From positions 1-19,613 of the forward strand of contig JAITKQ010000163.1 of the NCBI GenBank assembly GCA_031278295.1: a stretch of DNA of 19,613 nt. The letters run 5' to 3'. Made by a program: the position numbers and the translations under genes. This document shows, piece after piece, positions 5,851 to 13,241 of the stretch; position 1 is the first letter of the stretch, and each line of letters starts with the position of its first letter. This stretch comes from Spirochaetaceae bacterium (GTDB lineage Bacteria > Spirochaetota > Spirochaetia > Treponematales > Breznakiellaceae). The notes under the pieces were generated by a model. That model was not told where the DNA came from, ran no database searches, and was given only the letters and a program-made list of their open reading frames with translations.

Positions 5851-7659
5851 ATGAAGTACTCACAGTTTTTTATTCCTACGTTGAGGGAAGCGCCGGGCGA
5901 CGCGGTGGTGGCGAGTCATAAACTGATGCTGCGCTCCGGCATGATAAGGCGGCTTGCCAACGGGCTTTTTGCCTACCTCCCGCTTGGGCTGCGCTCGCTG
6001 CGAAAGCTGGAACGGATCATCAGGGAAGAGATGGACGCCGCGGGCGCGCTCGAGGTAAAACCGACTGTCGTTGTGCCGGGTGAGCTCTGGAAGGAGTCGG
6101 GTCGCTGGGACACGATGGGGCAAGCCCTGCTCCGCGTAAAAAACCGGCTGAACGGTGATTTTGTTGTTTCGCCGACCGCGGAGGAGGCGCTTACCTCTCT
6201 CTTGCGGGACGATCTTTCCAGTTATAAGCAACTACCCCTCAACCTTTACCAGATAAACACCAAGTACCGGGACGAGGTGCGCCCGCGTTACGGCGTGATG
6301 CGGGGGAGGGAGTTCATAATGAAGGACGCCTATTCGTTTCACACGGACGACGCGAGTCTTGATGAGACTTACCAGGAGATGGGCCGGGCTTACCGGAGGA
6401 TTTTTCGGCGGGCGGGGCTCTCGGTGATACCGGTGCGGGCCGATTCGGGGGCCATGGGCGGGAGCGGGTCGGAAGAATTCATGGTGGAAAGCGGGATCGG
6501 CGACAATACCTTGATACTTTGCCGGGCTTGCGCTTACGCGGCGAATGTCGAAAAGGCGGCCTGCAAGCCGGATTTCACCGCGCTTTCGCCTGCCGCCGCG
6601 AAGGAAGCCGCCGCCAGCCTGCCGCCACCGGGCAGGATCGACACGCCTGATGTAAAAAGCATAGCGGATCTGTGCGCTTTCCTCAAAACGGACTCCAACA
6701 ACTTCATCAAGACGCTCGTTTACCGGGCCGACAACATTGAGGCGGATGGTCTGCCGGCGGGCGGCGGTACCTCGTCCGGTTTCTTTGCTGTCCTGATTCG
6801 AGGCGACCTTGAGGTGAACGAGACAAAACTAGCGGCGCTGCTCCGTGCCTCCGAGGTAAACCTCGCGGAGGATACCGATGTGGAGCGGCTTACCGGAGCG
6901 CCTGTCGGGTTTGCCGGCCCCCTCGGTCTTAAAGGACTTACCATCGTGGCGGACGAAACCGTAAGCGCTATGACCGGCGCCGTTACGGGCGCGCTTGCCC
7001 GAGACGCGCATTATCAAAATGTCGCCTTCGGACGTGATTTTACGCCCGACATTGTCGCCGACATCCGCACCGTTACCGCCGGGGACCGCTGCCCGATCTG
7101 CGGCGGCGAACTGTACGAAAAAAAGGGCAACGAACTGGGGCATATCTTTAAACTTGGTTACAAGTACACCAAATCAATGAAAGTGAGTTTCCTTGACGCT
7201 GACGGCAAGTCGCGGACGCCGCTTATGGGCTGCTACGGCATAGGCCTTGACCGTACGCTTGCCGCCGTTATCGAGGAACACCACGATCAGGCGGGCATAA
7301 TCTGGCCGGTATCGCTTGCGCCATTCGAGGCGCTCGTTGTGCCCGTCAAGTACGAGGGGGCGGCCGGGGAAGCCGCGGACAAGCTGTACGCGGAACTTGC
7401 CCGGCTTGGCGTTGATACCCTGCTTGACGACAGGAGGGAACGCGCCGGCGTAAAATTCAACGATGCGGACCTTACCGGCATACCGTTCCGCGTCGTGATA
7501 GGGGACAAAAACCTGGCCTCCAGGCCTCCGCTCGTTGAACTGAAACGCAGGGGGCAGGGCGAAGCCCGTCTTGTCGGTCTGGCAGAGGCCGCCGCCGTCA
7601 TAGCGCGGGAAATAAGGACGGAACTTGCGGAACTTGACGGGGCAGGTGGACGGGGATAG
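5851..7659 (+). CDS. proS: Prolyl-tRNA synthetase, bacterial type with editing domain
   Basis: This 602-residue class II synthetase charges tRNA-Pro with proline. The N-terminal catalytic part shows motif 2 as RDEVRPRYGVMRGREF and MKDAYSFH (about residues 140-166). The inserted YbaK-like editing domain (about 225-390) hydrolyses Ala-tRNA-Pro. It keeps the lysine in FIKTLVYRA, IRGDLEVNETKL, the GAPVGFAGPLGL loop and the histidine in DAHYQNV. Motif 3 is MGCYGIGLDRTLAA, with LDR where many bacteria have SR. The C-terminal anticodon-binding domain follows (APFEALVVPV to the end). The length is slightly longer than usual (about 570). ATG 5851 is the natural start but lacks a strong ribosome site. 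The gene stands alone between the SPFH gene and murB. Confidence 0.97.
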   Translation: MKYSQFFIPTLREAPGDAVVASHKLMLRSGMIRRLANGLFAYLPLGLRSLRKLERIIREEMDAAGALEVKPTVVVPGELWKESGRWDTMGQALLRVKNRLNGDFVVSPTAEEALTSLLRDDLSSYKQLPLNLYQINTKYRDEVRPRYGVMRGREFIMKDAYSFHTDDASLDETYQEMGRAYRRIFRRAGLSVIPVRADSGAMGGSGSEEFMVESGIGDNTLILCRACAYAANVEKAACKPDFTALSPAAAKEAAASLPPPGRIDTPDVKSIADLCAFLKTDSNNFIKTLVYRADNIEADGLPAGGGTSSGFFAVLIRGDLEVNETKLAALLRASEVNLAEDTDVERLTGAPVGFAGPLGLKGLTIVADETVSAMTGAVTGALARDAHYQNVAFGRDFTPDIVADIRTVTAGDRCPICGGELYEKKGNELGHIFKLGYKYTKSMKVSFLDADGKSRTPLMGCYGIGLDRTLAAVIEEHHDQAGIIWPVSLAPFEALVVPVKYEGAAGEAADKLYAELARLGVDTLLDDRRERAGVKFNDADLTGIPFRVVIGDKNLASRPPLVELKRRGQGEARLVGLAEAAAVIAREIRTELAELDGAGGRG

Positions 7660-7807
7660 GGCAACGATTCCGGCATAGGCGTACCGGCCCGGTTTGGCGG
7701 CCCGTACCGGCTTAATTGCCGCGAATTTACCACGCCTTAATTGACAAATCGCCTTTTGTAAACCAAACTGGATACCATCACGGCAAAATTATATTTTTTG
7801 GGTTTTT

Positions 7808-7891
7808 ATGGATACCGCGGCGACGGTAAGTTTGCCCGCGTCAGGTGTTTCGGCCCGGCGTGTACTATCAGCTGAATCCGCTAAAAAATGA
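7808..7891 (+). other. Possible 27-codon upstream ORF before murB
   Basis: ATG 7808 opens a short frame reading MDTAATVSLPASGVSARR to a TGA at 7889-7891, just before the preferred murB ATG at 7902. No Shine-Dalgarno site precedes it. If murB starts at GTG 7845 the two would overlap. It could be a leader peptide or chance; nothing identifies it. Confidence 0.15.
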
Positions 7892-7901
7892 CAAGAAGCA
7901 G

Positions 7902-8924
7902 ATGAGTCCGGCAAAAACCTGGCTGTCAAACCGCCTTTACAAAGACGTGTTTTCCGTAACTTACCACGAGCCCATGTCTGAACATACAACGTTCAGGACA
8001 GGAGGCCCGGCGGACGTTTATGTCAAACTTAAGCCCGGCAGCCCTTACGACAGGGACAAACTGGCCGCCGCCTTCGCCGATCTATTGCGGTATGCGCGTG
8101 ACAGCGGCATTCCCGTTCAGATCATAGGCGGAGGGGCCAACATCGTAGTTGCGGATTCAGGCATCAGGGGCATCACCCTCGATACCAGGATAGACGACGG
8201 CGCGGCGCACCCGATCCTTGCGGACTACGGGGCCGTCCTAAACGTCTATGCGGGAATCCGTAGCGACGCGGCGGCGGACTTCGCTATGGAGAACTCCCTA
8301 TCGGGCCTGGAATTTCTTGCGGGGCTTCCCGGCACCATCGGCGGCGCGGTTTGGATGAACGCGCGTTGCTGGGGTAAATCCGTTTCCGATGTGTTATGCG
8401 GCGTAGACATTTTGGATGAAGATTTTAAGCTTAATTTTGAGCCGTTCAGCGCGGGCGAATGGGCGTACAAGTCCGGTCCGTACCAAGACAGGAAGATCCT
8501 GATACTTGCCGCCAGCTTCAACCTGAAGCCGGATGATCGCGGGGCCATACAGAGGCAGATGGCCGGATACAGGCTGGAACGTGAGCAAAAGGGGCATTTT
8601 CGCTACCCCTCCGCCGGCTCTGTGTTCAAAAACAACCCGGACTTGGGCAAAAGCGCCGGGAAAATCATAGAAGAACTGGGGCTGCGGGGCGCACGGATAG
8701 GCGGGGCGCAGGTCGCGGACTGGCATGGTAACTTTATCATAAACACGGGCGGCGCGACATCATCCGATATACGCGCCCTCGCCCTGGCCGTCCAGTCCAG
8801 GGCGCGTCTTAGCATGGGCATAGAACTTGAACATGAAATTCTCTTCATAGGAGACTGGCCCCCCCCCCCCCCCGTCCTAAACTTGACCGGCAGAAATTTT
8901 AACTGGAATTTGTCTGAAAAATGA
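7902..8924 (+). CDS. murB: UDP-N-acetylmuramate dehydrogenase MurB
   Basis: MurB reduces UDP-GlcNAc-enolpyruvate to UDP-MurNAc with NADPH and FAD in the cytoplasm, the second committed step of peptidoglycan synthesis. Family blocks from ATG 7902 are HTTFRTGGPADVYVKL, IIGGGANIVVADSGIRG and LEFLAGLPGTIGGAVWMNA (FAD site), WAYKSGPYQ, YPSAGSVFKNN with the catalytic serine, and IELEHEILFIG with the catalytic glutamate. The start is uncertain: GTG 7845 would add 19 residues with no homology expected, and neither start has a strong ribosome site. The C-terminus is odd: just after the conserved end the gene runs through a C15 tract encoding PPPPP, then a 16-residue tail. A change in tract length would only swap this tail for a short different one. 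Confidence 0.94.
   Translation: MSPAKTWLSNRLYKDVFSVTYHEPMSEHTTFRTGGPADVYVKLKPGSPYDRDKLAAAFADLLRYARDSGIPVQIIGGGANIVVADSGIRGITLDTRIDDGAAHPILADYGAVLNVYAGIRSDAAADFAMENSLSGLEFLAGLPGTIGGAVWMNARCWGKSVSDVLCGVDILDEDFKLNFEPFSAGEWAYKSGPYQDRKILILAASFNLKPDDRGAIQRQMAGYRLEREQKGHFRYPSAGSVFKNNPDLGKSAGKIIEELGLRGARIGGAQVADWHGNFIINTGGATSSDIRALALAVQSRARLSMGIELEHEILFIGDWPPPPPVLNLTGRNFNWNLSEK
8859..8873 (+). repeat. C15 homopolymer tract in the 3' end of murB
   Basis: Fifteen consecutive C residues encode five prolines after the conserved GDW end of MurB. In the other two frames translation stops soon after the tract (TAA at 8878-8880, or TAA at 8900-8902). Slippage would therefore change only the last residues and not the catalytic domain. 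Length heterogeneity or a sequencing error is possible. Confidence 0.9.
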
Positions 8925-8928
8925 AGTT

Positions 8929-9114
8929 TTGCGGCTTGTCCTGCAAACCGCTATCGAAGCTAAAGGTTTGCGGCAGCCGGAAAATCGCCGTGATTTGTGG
9001 CAGAAAATATCGCAAACCTACAGGCGCGGCAGGCTGCTGGCGGCGCGGGCCGCAAAAGCCCGGGACTTTGTTGCGCCAAAGGTACCGGCGCCCTTACCTC
9101 TTGTCCTGATTTAA
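8929..9114 (+). CDS. Small hypothetical ORF after murB (doubtful)
   Basis: A 61-codon frame starts at TTG 8929, four bases after the murB stop, and reads RLVLQTAIEAKGLRQPEN, then LWQKISQTYRRGRLLAARAA, ending in VPAPLPLVLI. It is basic and helical-looking and uses codons like its neighbours. The frame is open from 8887, so it may be the tail of a broken gene. I do not recognise it, and there is no Shine-Dalgarno site. Confidence 0.3.
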   Translation: MRLVLQTAIEAKGLRQPENRRDLWQKISQTYRRGRLLAARAAKARDFVAPKVPAPLPLVLI

Positions 9115-9142
9115 CAAAATTGTCTTTTCCGCTATAGTTATT

Positions 9143-9265
9143 TGGGAAAAGTTTCCCGGCTACGGCTTTGTCCGTTCACACCGGCGGTTGCCCGCCCGTG
9201 ACGGTACAAACCGTACAGGGACGGACATGGATATTTTAAACCTGGAGTATTGTAAAGGGGCATAG
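9143..9265 (+). pseudogene. Remnant of a second DUF3782/PD-(D/E)XK-like gene
   Basis: Bases from 9143 match the gene at 2863-3513 over a 36-base stretch with three mismatches (TGGGAAAAGTTTCCCG, two changes, TACGGCTTTGTC). The frame reads WEKFPGYGFVRS, then after divergence GTDMDILN, aligning with WEKFPEYGFVCS and RTDADILL of the intact protein. It stops at TAG 9263-9265, before the ExK part of the motif. No start, coiled coil or C-terminal half is present. This shows the family was once present in more than one copy here. Confidence 0.65.
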
Positions 9266-9339
9266 CCCTGTCAAGCCGGCCCGCTATAGGGAATCATGAT
9301 TTATGGCGCGGACGTCCTGACGGTAATGGAGCTTGTTTT

Positions 9340-10797
9340 ATGGAAACTCTTTCTGCGCTTTTTACGGATTTTTATGAGCTGACGATGGCTCAGGGTTACT
9401 GGAAAAAGGATAAAAACAGGCGGGCTGTTTTTGAAATGTTTTTTCGCAAGCATCCGTTCAGGGGCGGATACTCGATCTTTGCCGGCCTGGAAACCCTGCT
9501 GGCGCAGTTAAAAACATTTACGTTTTCGGATGACGATATAGCGTACCTGCGCAGCTTGAATTTTTTTGATCAGGCCTTCCTTGAGTACCTTAAAACGTTT
9601 CGTTTTTCGGGCGACCTGTACGCGATGGACGAAGGTTCCGTTGTTTTTCCGCAGGAGCCCCTGATAAGGGTTGACAGCAGCCTTATCGAATGTCAGGTGA
9701 TCGAAGGGCTACTGCTCAACATCGTAAACTTTCAGAGTTTGATAGCGACAAAGACGGCGCGGGTATACCTGGCGTCCGGGAAGGGCGGCGTGATGGAATT
9801 CGGTCTGCGCCGGGCACAGGGGCCCGACGGCGCGATGTCCGCCTCGCGGGCCGCAATAGTAGGCGGCGCAATAGGAACGTCCAACACGCTTGCCGCCAAG
9901 GAATTCGGCGTAAAGCCGATGGGCACGATGGCGCACTCGTGGGTGATGAGCTTTCAAAACGAGGAGGAGGCCTTCCGCGCCTACGCGGAACTGTACCCCG
10001 TTCACCCTATATTCCTGATCGACACCTACGATACGTTGAAGAGCGGCGTTGTAAACGCGATAAAGGTAGGCAGGGAAATAATAGAGAGGGGCGGCAGCTT
10101 CGGCGTCCGTCTGGATTCGGGCGATATACACTACCTTTCGCAGGCGGTGCGTCGCGCCTTTGACGAGGCCGGTTGCGAAAAGGCCACGATTGCGGTTTCA
10201 AACGATTTGGATGAATCCATCATCTCAACGCTGGTGAATCAGGGTGCCCCGATAAACAGTTGGGGCGTCGGGACGCGCATGGTAACTGGCGGGGACGAGG
10301 CCTCGTTTAACGGCGTTTACAAGCTGACGGCGTACGAAAACGAACAGGGCAGCCTTGTTCCCGCGATCAAGGTTTCCGACAACCCTGAAAAGACGACGAA
10401 CCCCGCCGTAAAACAGGTGCTGCGCCTGAGGGATGGCAGCGGAATGGCGCTTGCCGATATTCTTTCGGTTGACGATATTGACAATCCCGCGGCGGCTGAA
10501 AAATTAACGGCGGGAGAGAATTATGTTTTCTACCATCCATCGGCGGACTACCGTCATTTTTCCCACACGCTTGAGGCCCCCCCCCTCCCCCTGCTGAAAA
10601 AACAGATCGAAGGCGGGACGCGGATTTCCCGAAAGCCGTCCCTGACGGAACTTCAGAAACACTGCGCCGCGGAACTTGAAACGTTTGACCTTAGGTACAA
10701 ACGACTGTTGAATCCGCATATTTACAAGGTCGCGGTAACGCAAAAACTGCGGGACCTTAAACTGGATTTGATAAAAACCTGTATGGGTGATGTGTGA
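9340..10797 (+). CDS. pncB: Nicotinate phosphoribosyltransferase
   Basis: This 485-residue cytoplasmic enzyme of NAD salvage converts nicotinate and PRPP, with ATP hydrolysis, to nicotinate mononucleotide. Family features are FTDFYELTMAQGY (8-20), FEMFFRKHPF (31-40), the GLRRAQGPDGAMSASRAA block (155-172), GTMAHSWVMSF with the catalytic His199, FLIDTYDTL, and the phosphate-binding GVRLDSGD and SWGVGTRMVTG blocks. Its length and C-terminal extension fit the longer PncB subgroup found in Gram-positives and spirochaetes. ATG 9340 follows a weak GGAG. A C9-T-C5 run (10577-10591) lies within the coding sequence (EAPPLPLL). argA follows at once, with overlap or a 2-base gap, so the two are probably co-transcribed though not in one pathway. 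Confidence 0.95.
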   Translation: METLSALFTDFYELTMAQGYWKKDKNRRAVFEMFFRKHPFRGGYSIFAGLETLLAQLKTFTFSDDDIAYLRSLNFFDQAFLEYLKTFRFSGDLYAMDEGSVVFPQEPLIRVDSSLIECQVIEGLLLNIVNFQSLIATKTARVYLASGKGGVMEFGLRRAQGPDGAMSASRAAIVGGAIGTSNTLAAKEFGVKPMGTMAHSWVMSFQNEEEAFRAYAELYPVHPIFLIDTYDTLKSGVVNAIKVGREIIERGGSFGVRLDSGDIHYLSQAVRRAFDEAGCEKATIAVSNDLDESIISTLVNQGAPINSWGVGTRMVTGGDEASFNGVYKLTAYENEQGSLVPAIKVSDNPEKTTNPAVKQVLRLRDGSGMALADILSVDDIDNPAAAEKLTAGENYVFYHPSADYRHFSHTLEAPPLPLLKKQIEGGTRISRKPSLTELQKHCAAELETFDLRYKRLLNPHIYKVAVTQKLRDLKLDLIKTCMGDV

Positions 10798-10799
10798 GC

Positions 10800-12137
10800 A
10801 TGAACGAAACACACGGCCCGCGCATCAACATCATACGCGAGGCCTTTGGTTATCAAAGCCGGTTTACCGGTTCCACGATGGTGTTCAAAATAGATTTCCC
10901 GGTTACGGAGGGGCGCGGGTTTCCGTACCTGATGAAGGATGTCGCGTTGCTGACGGCCAGCGGAATCCGTGTCGTAATTGTGCCTGGCTGCAAGGAATGG
11001 ATAGATGCCGTCCTGCTTAAATACAACATCGTCTCGTCATATTCCGGCGGTGAGCGTATTACAGCCGGAAACGCGATGCCTTTTGTCGAGATGGCCGCCT
11101 TCCATGTCGCCACGCGGTATATGACGGCGCTTTCCGCCAGCCGTGCCGACGCCGTTACCGGCAACTTTGTGCGGGCGCGCGGGCGCGGCGTGATGGACGG
11201 CGTTGATATGGGACATACCGGCACGGTGGACAGAATTTTCGTGCGGGCGCTGGGGCGCGTTCTTGATCTGGGCATGGTGCCCATACTTCCCTGCATAGGC
11301 TGGAGTCCCACAGGCAAACCGTACAATGTACCGAGCGACGAAATCGCCGTAGCGGCCGCCTCCGCGCTGAACGCGGCAAAACTTTTTATCGTAACGGCAG
11401 GCGATAATCTGAAAAAAACGGATCTAACTCTGCCGATCCACACCCGTATCGCGCCTGACGGACGTATAATACGCCTGAGCCCGCACGAAACCGAAGAGAT
11501 CCTGTTTCTTAACAAAGAGCGCGGGGAAACAAACGCCGGCAAAAAAAAATGCCTGGATATGCTGCGCCTTGCCCTGTCCGCTTCCGGGTCCGGTGTTGAA
11601 CGTGTGCACATAATCGACGGCCTGGAAGAAGGCTCCGTGCTAAATGAACTGTTTACCAATTTGGGCGCGGGCACCATGCTGTACGCCGATGAGTACGAGT
11701 CGATACGCGGCATCCGCAATTCCGACATTCCCGATATTTTACACATCATGGAACCTTTGGTACGTCAGGACATTCTGATCCGGCGTAGCGTGGAGGATGT
11801 GCAAAAAAAGAAGGATGATTATGTTGTTTATGTAATTGACGGCTCGGTACACGCCTGCGGCGCGTTGCACGATCTGGGGCACGGGCAGGCCGAGCTTGCC
11901 GCCCTTGCCGCGGACAAAACGTATTCATCCATGAATATAGGGCGGCGCATCGTATACTATCTGATTGACAGGGCGCGCAATTTGGGTATGCGGCGCGTCC
12001 TTGTTTTTACCACAAAGACCCAGGACTGGTTTGAACTACTCGGTTTCCGCGAAGTAGGCATAGACAGCCTGCCTTCCCTGCGCCGTGAAAATTACGACTA
12101 CAAGCGTATGAGCAAAATATTCGCGCTCGATCTTTGA
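10800..12137 (+). CDS. argA: N-acetylglutamate synthase ArgA (kinase-fold plus GNAT domain)
   Basis: ArgA transfers acetyl from acetyl-CoA to glutamate, the first step of arginine synthesis. The protein (445 residues from ATG 10800) has an amino-acid-kinase-fold domain (about 1-290: TMVFKIDFPV, VIVPGC, GVDMGHTGTVDRI, VPILPCIGWSPTGKPYNV) and a C-terminal GNAT domain (about 300-445: SDIPDILHIMEPL, YVIDGSVHACGALHDL, IGRRIVYYLIDRA, FELLGFREVGIDSLP). This is the classical ArgA layout, distinct from ArgB, which lacks the GNAT part. GTG 10794 in the same frame overlaps the pncB stop and is equally possible; GGTGA upstream could serve either start. No other arg gene lies nearby. Confidence 0.9.
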   Translation: MNETHGPRINIIREAFGYQSRFTGSTMVFKIDFPVTEGRGFPYLMKDVALLTASGIRVVIVPGCKEWIDAVLLKYNIVSSYSGGERITAGNAMPFVEMAAFHVATRYMTALSASRADAVTGNFVRARGRGVMDGVDMGHTGTVDRIFVRALGRVLDLGMVPILPCIGWSPTGKPYNVPSDEIAVAAASALNAAKLFIVTAGDNLKKTDLTLPIHTRIAPDGRIIRLSPHETEEILFLNKERGETNAGKKKCLDMLRLALSASGSGVERVHIIDGLEEGSVLNELFTNLGAGTMLYADEYESIRGIRNSDIPDILHIMEPLVRQDILIRRSVEDVQKKKDDYVVYVIDGSVHACGALHDLGHGQAELAALAADKTYSSMNIGRRIVYYLIDRARNLGMRRVLVFTTKTQDWFELLGFREVGIDSLPSLRRENYDYKRMSKIFALDL

Positions 12138-12159
12138 ATCGGGCGCCCCGCTAAAAATC

Positions 12160-12204
12160 GCGGTTTTGCGGCTTTAGCTTATGCTTTTAAGCCACAAAAA
12201 CCGC
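12160..12204 (+). terminator. Imperfect hairpin after argA (possible terminator)
   Basis: GCGGTTTTGCGGCTT (12160-12174) pairs with AAGCCACAAAAACCGC (12189-12204) with one bulge and one mismatch, 23 bases after the argA stop. There is no T run after the stem, so if it terminates transcription it is not a canonical intrinsic terminator. It may equally be a repeat-element arm. Confidence 0.4.
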
Positions 12205-12249
12205 AGGACTTGCAAGCTAAGCGCAGTTTAGCAGATAAGCAAGCGGGTT

Positions 12250-12261
12250 GTTGAACAAGTC
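12250..12261. mobile_element. Solo right end resembling the MITE
   Basis: GTTGAACAAGTC near 12250-12261 followed by T-ATT resembles the element's terminal CTTGAACAAGTCC plus an A-N-T flank. No matching left end is found upstream. It may be a decayed copy or the end of a related longer element; short enough to be chance. Confidence 0.3.
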
Positions 12262-12287
12262 TATTGACTATAACTACTATACCGGTG

Positions 12288-12319
12288 TTGCTGATACCCC
12301 CCCCCCCCCCTATCAGCAA
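12288..12319. repeat. C14 tract between perfect 9-bp inverted repeats
   Basis: TTGCTGATA (12288-12296), fourteen C residues (12297-12310) and TATCAGCAA (12311-12319) form a perfect inverted repeat with an all-C loop. The sequence just before it, CGGTGTTGCTGAT (12284-12296), also occurs at 72-84 in the first intergenic region without the C tract. It is intergenic. A 62-codon frame across it was not accepted as a gene. Confidence 0.85.
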
Positions 12320-12468
12320 TTTCAAAGTTTACAATTTCTTTACAAAGAAAAACGCGAAAATAGCGGTTTAAACGGTTTTATCCTGATATTGTTCTCGCAA
12401 TTCGTATTTATTTTCCTGTGTTTTTACCTGGTTTAGCTGACTTTGAATCGCTGTGCGCCGGCGCTGCC

Positions 12469-12496
12469 TTGACTACTTTTGAATGCGGTGTATACT
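12469..12496 (+). promoter_or_regulatory. Sigma70-type promoter of ahpC
   Basis: TTGACT (12469-12474) and TATACT (12491-12496) are 16 bp apart, the best promoter in the window. The -10 region is covered by the dyad GTATA-CTA-TATAC (12490-12502), which could be an operator for a peroxide or redox regulator such as a PerR/Fur-type protein. That role is inference, as the dyad does not match a known box exactly. Confidence 0.6.
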
Positions 12497-12520
12497 ATAT
12501 ACTAAGTTAGTTTGATTAAT

Positions 12521-12592
12521 TCATGGCAAGGCCCCGCGCGGGAAATACCATGACCGAAAAGCCGTGTATCTATTTATCCATGCGCGGCTTTT
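12521..12592 (+). promoter_or_regulatory. Structured leader of ahpC (two hairpins)
   Basis: Between promoter and gene, TCATGG (12521-12526) pairs with CCATGA (12548-12553) around an inner palindrome CCCGCGCGGG (12533-12542). Then AAAAGCCGTG (12557-12566) pairs with CGCGGCTTTT (12583-12592, one G-T pair). The second ends in TTTT and could act as an attenuator or weak terminator. It does not match a riboswitch I know. A strong AAGGAGG (12614-12620) follows. Confidence 0.4.
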
Positions 12593-12627
12593 AAGATACC
12601 CGTACCTTTTAGTAAGGAGGAATTACT

Positions 12628-13191
12628 ATGTCACTGCTTCAGAAGGAAGTTGCCGATTTTTCCGTGAACGCTTTTCAGGACAATGCGTTCACGATCGTGA
12701 CCAAAGCCGATATTCTCGGCAAATGGAGTGTCTTTTTCTTTTATCCGGCGGACTTTACCTTTGTCTGCCCCACAGAGCTGGAGGATTTGGCAAACAAGTA
12801 CGATGATTTTAAGGCGATCGGGTGCGAGGTATATTCGGTCTCCCGCGACACCCACTTTGTCCACAAGGCCTGGCGCGATGCGTCCAAGACGATCCAGAAG
12901 ATCCATTACCCCATGCTGGCGGATTCCAACGGCGTCCTGATCCGGGACTTTGGGGTGATGATCGAGGAGAGCGGCCTGGCCGAACGGGGGGACTTTATCA
13001 TAAATCCCCAAGGCAAAATCGTGGCTTACGAGGTTGTCGCCGGCAATGTGGGGCGTAACGCCGATGAGATATTCCGCCGGGTGCAGGCCTTACAGTTTGT
13101 GGCCGAACACGGCGACCAGGTTTGCCCCGCAAAATGGGAACCCGGAGACGAGACTCTGAAACCCAGCCTCGACCTGGTGGGGGTTCTGTAG
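12628..13191 (+). CDS. ahpC: Alkyl hydroperoxide reductase peroxiredoxin AhpC
   Basis: This 187-residue 2-Cys peroxiredoxin reduces hydrogen peroxide and organic hydroperoxides in the cytoplasm. The peroxidatic cysteine is C47 in FTFVCPTELEDLA and the resolving cysteine is C166 in QVCPAKWEPG. The AhpC signature DFTFVCPTE and the conserved RGDFIINPQGK block are present. The C-terminus ends LDLVGVL without the GGLG/YF sensitivity motifs, as in other bacterial AhpC. The start is clear: AAGGAGG seven bases before ATG 12628. The flavoenzyme that probably reduces it begins 50 bp downstream, and its own promoter with a structured leader lies upstream. Confidence 0.97.
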   Translation: MSLLQKEVADFSVNAFQDNAFTIVTKADILGKWSVFFFYPADFTFVCPTELEDLANKYDDFKAIGCEVYSVSRDTHFVHKAWRDASKTIQKIHYPMLADSNGVLIRDFGVMIEESGLAERGDFIINPQGKIVAYEVVAGNVGRNADEIFRRVQALQFVAEHGDQVCPAKWEPGDETLKPSLDLVGVL

Positions 13192-13241
13192 ACCGCGCCT
13201 TCCGGGTAGCGCCGTGCCGTTACAGGAAGGGTGTAAAAACC

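Noticed and set aside
10853..11749. 298-codon minus-strand ORF opposite argA
   Set aside because: Antisense to argA, Ser/Arg-rich low-complexity translation typical of shadow frames.
12248..12436. 62-codon ORF across the C14 tract with a hydrophobic C-terminus
   Set aside because: TTG start without ribosome site, includes the homopolymer and inverted repeat; the hydrophobic end reflects T-rich intergenic DNA.
13122..13241. N-terminal extension of the flavoenzyme overlapping ahpC
   Set aside because: The 40 extra residues come from the ahpC frame-shifted sequence and show no homology; ATG 13242 has its own ribosome site.
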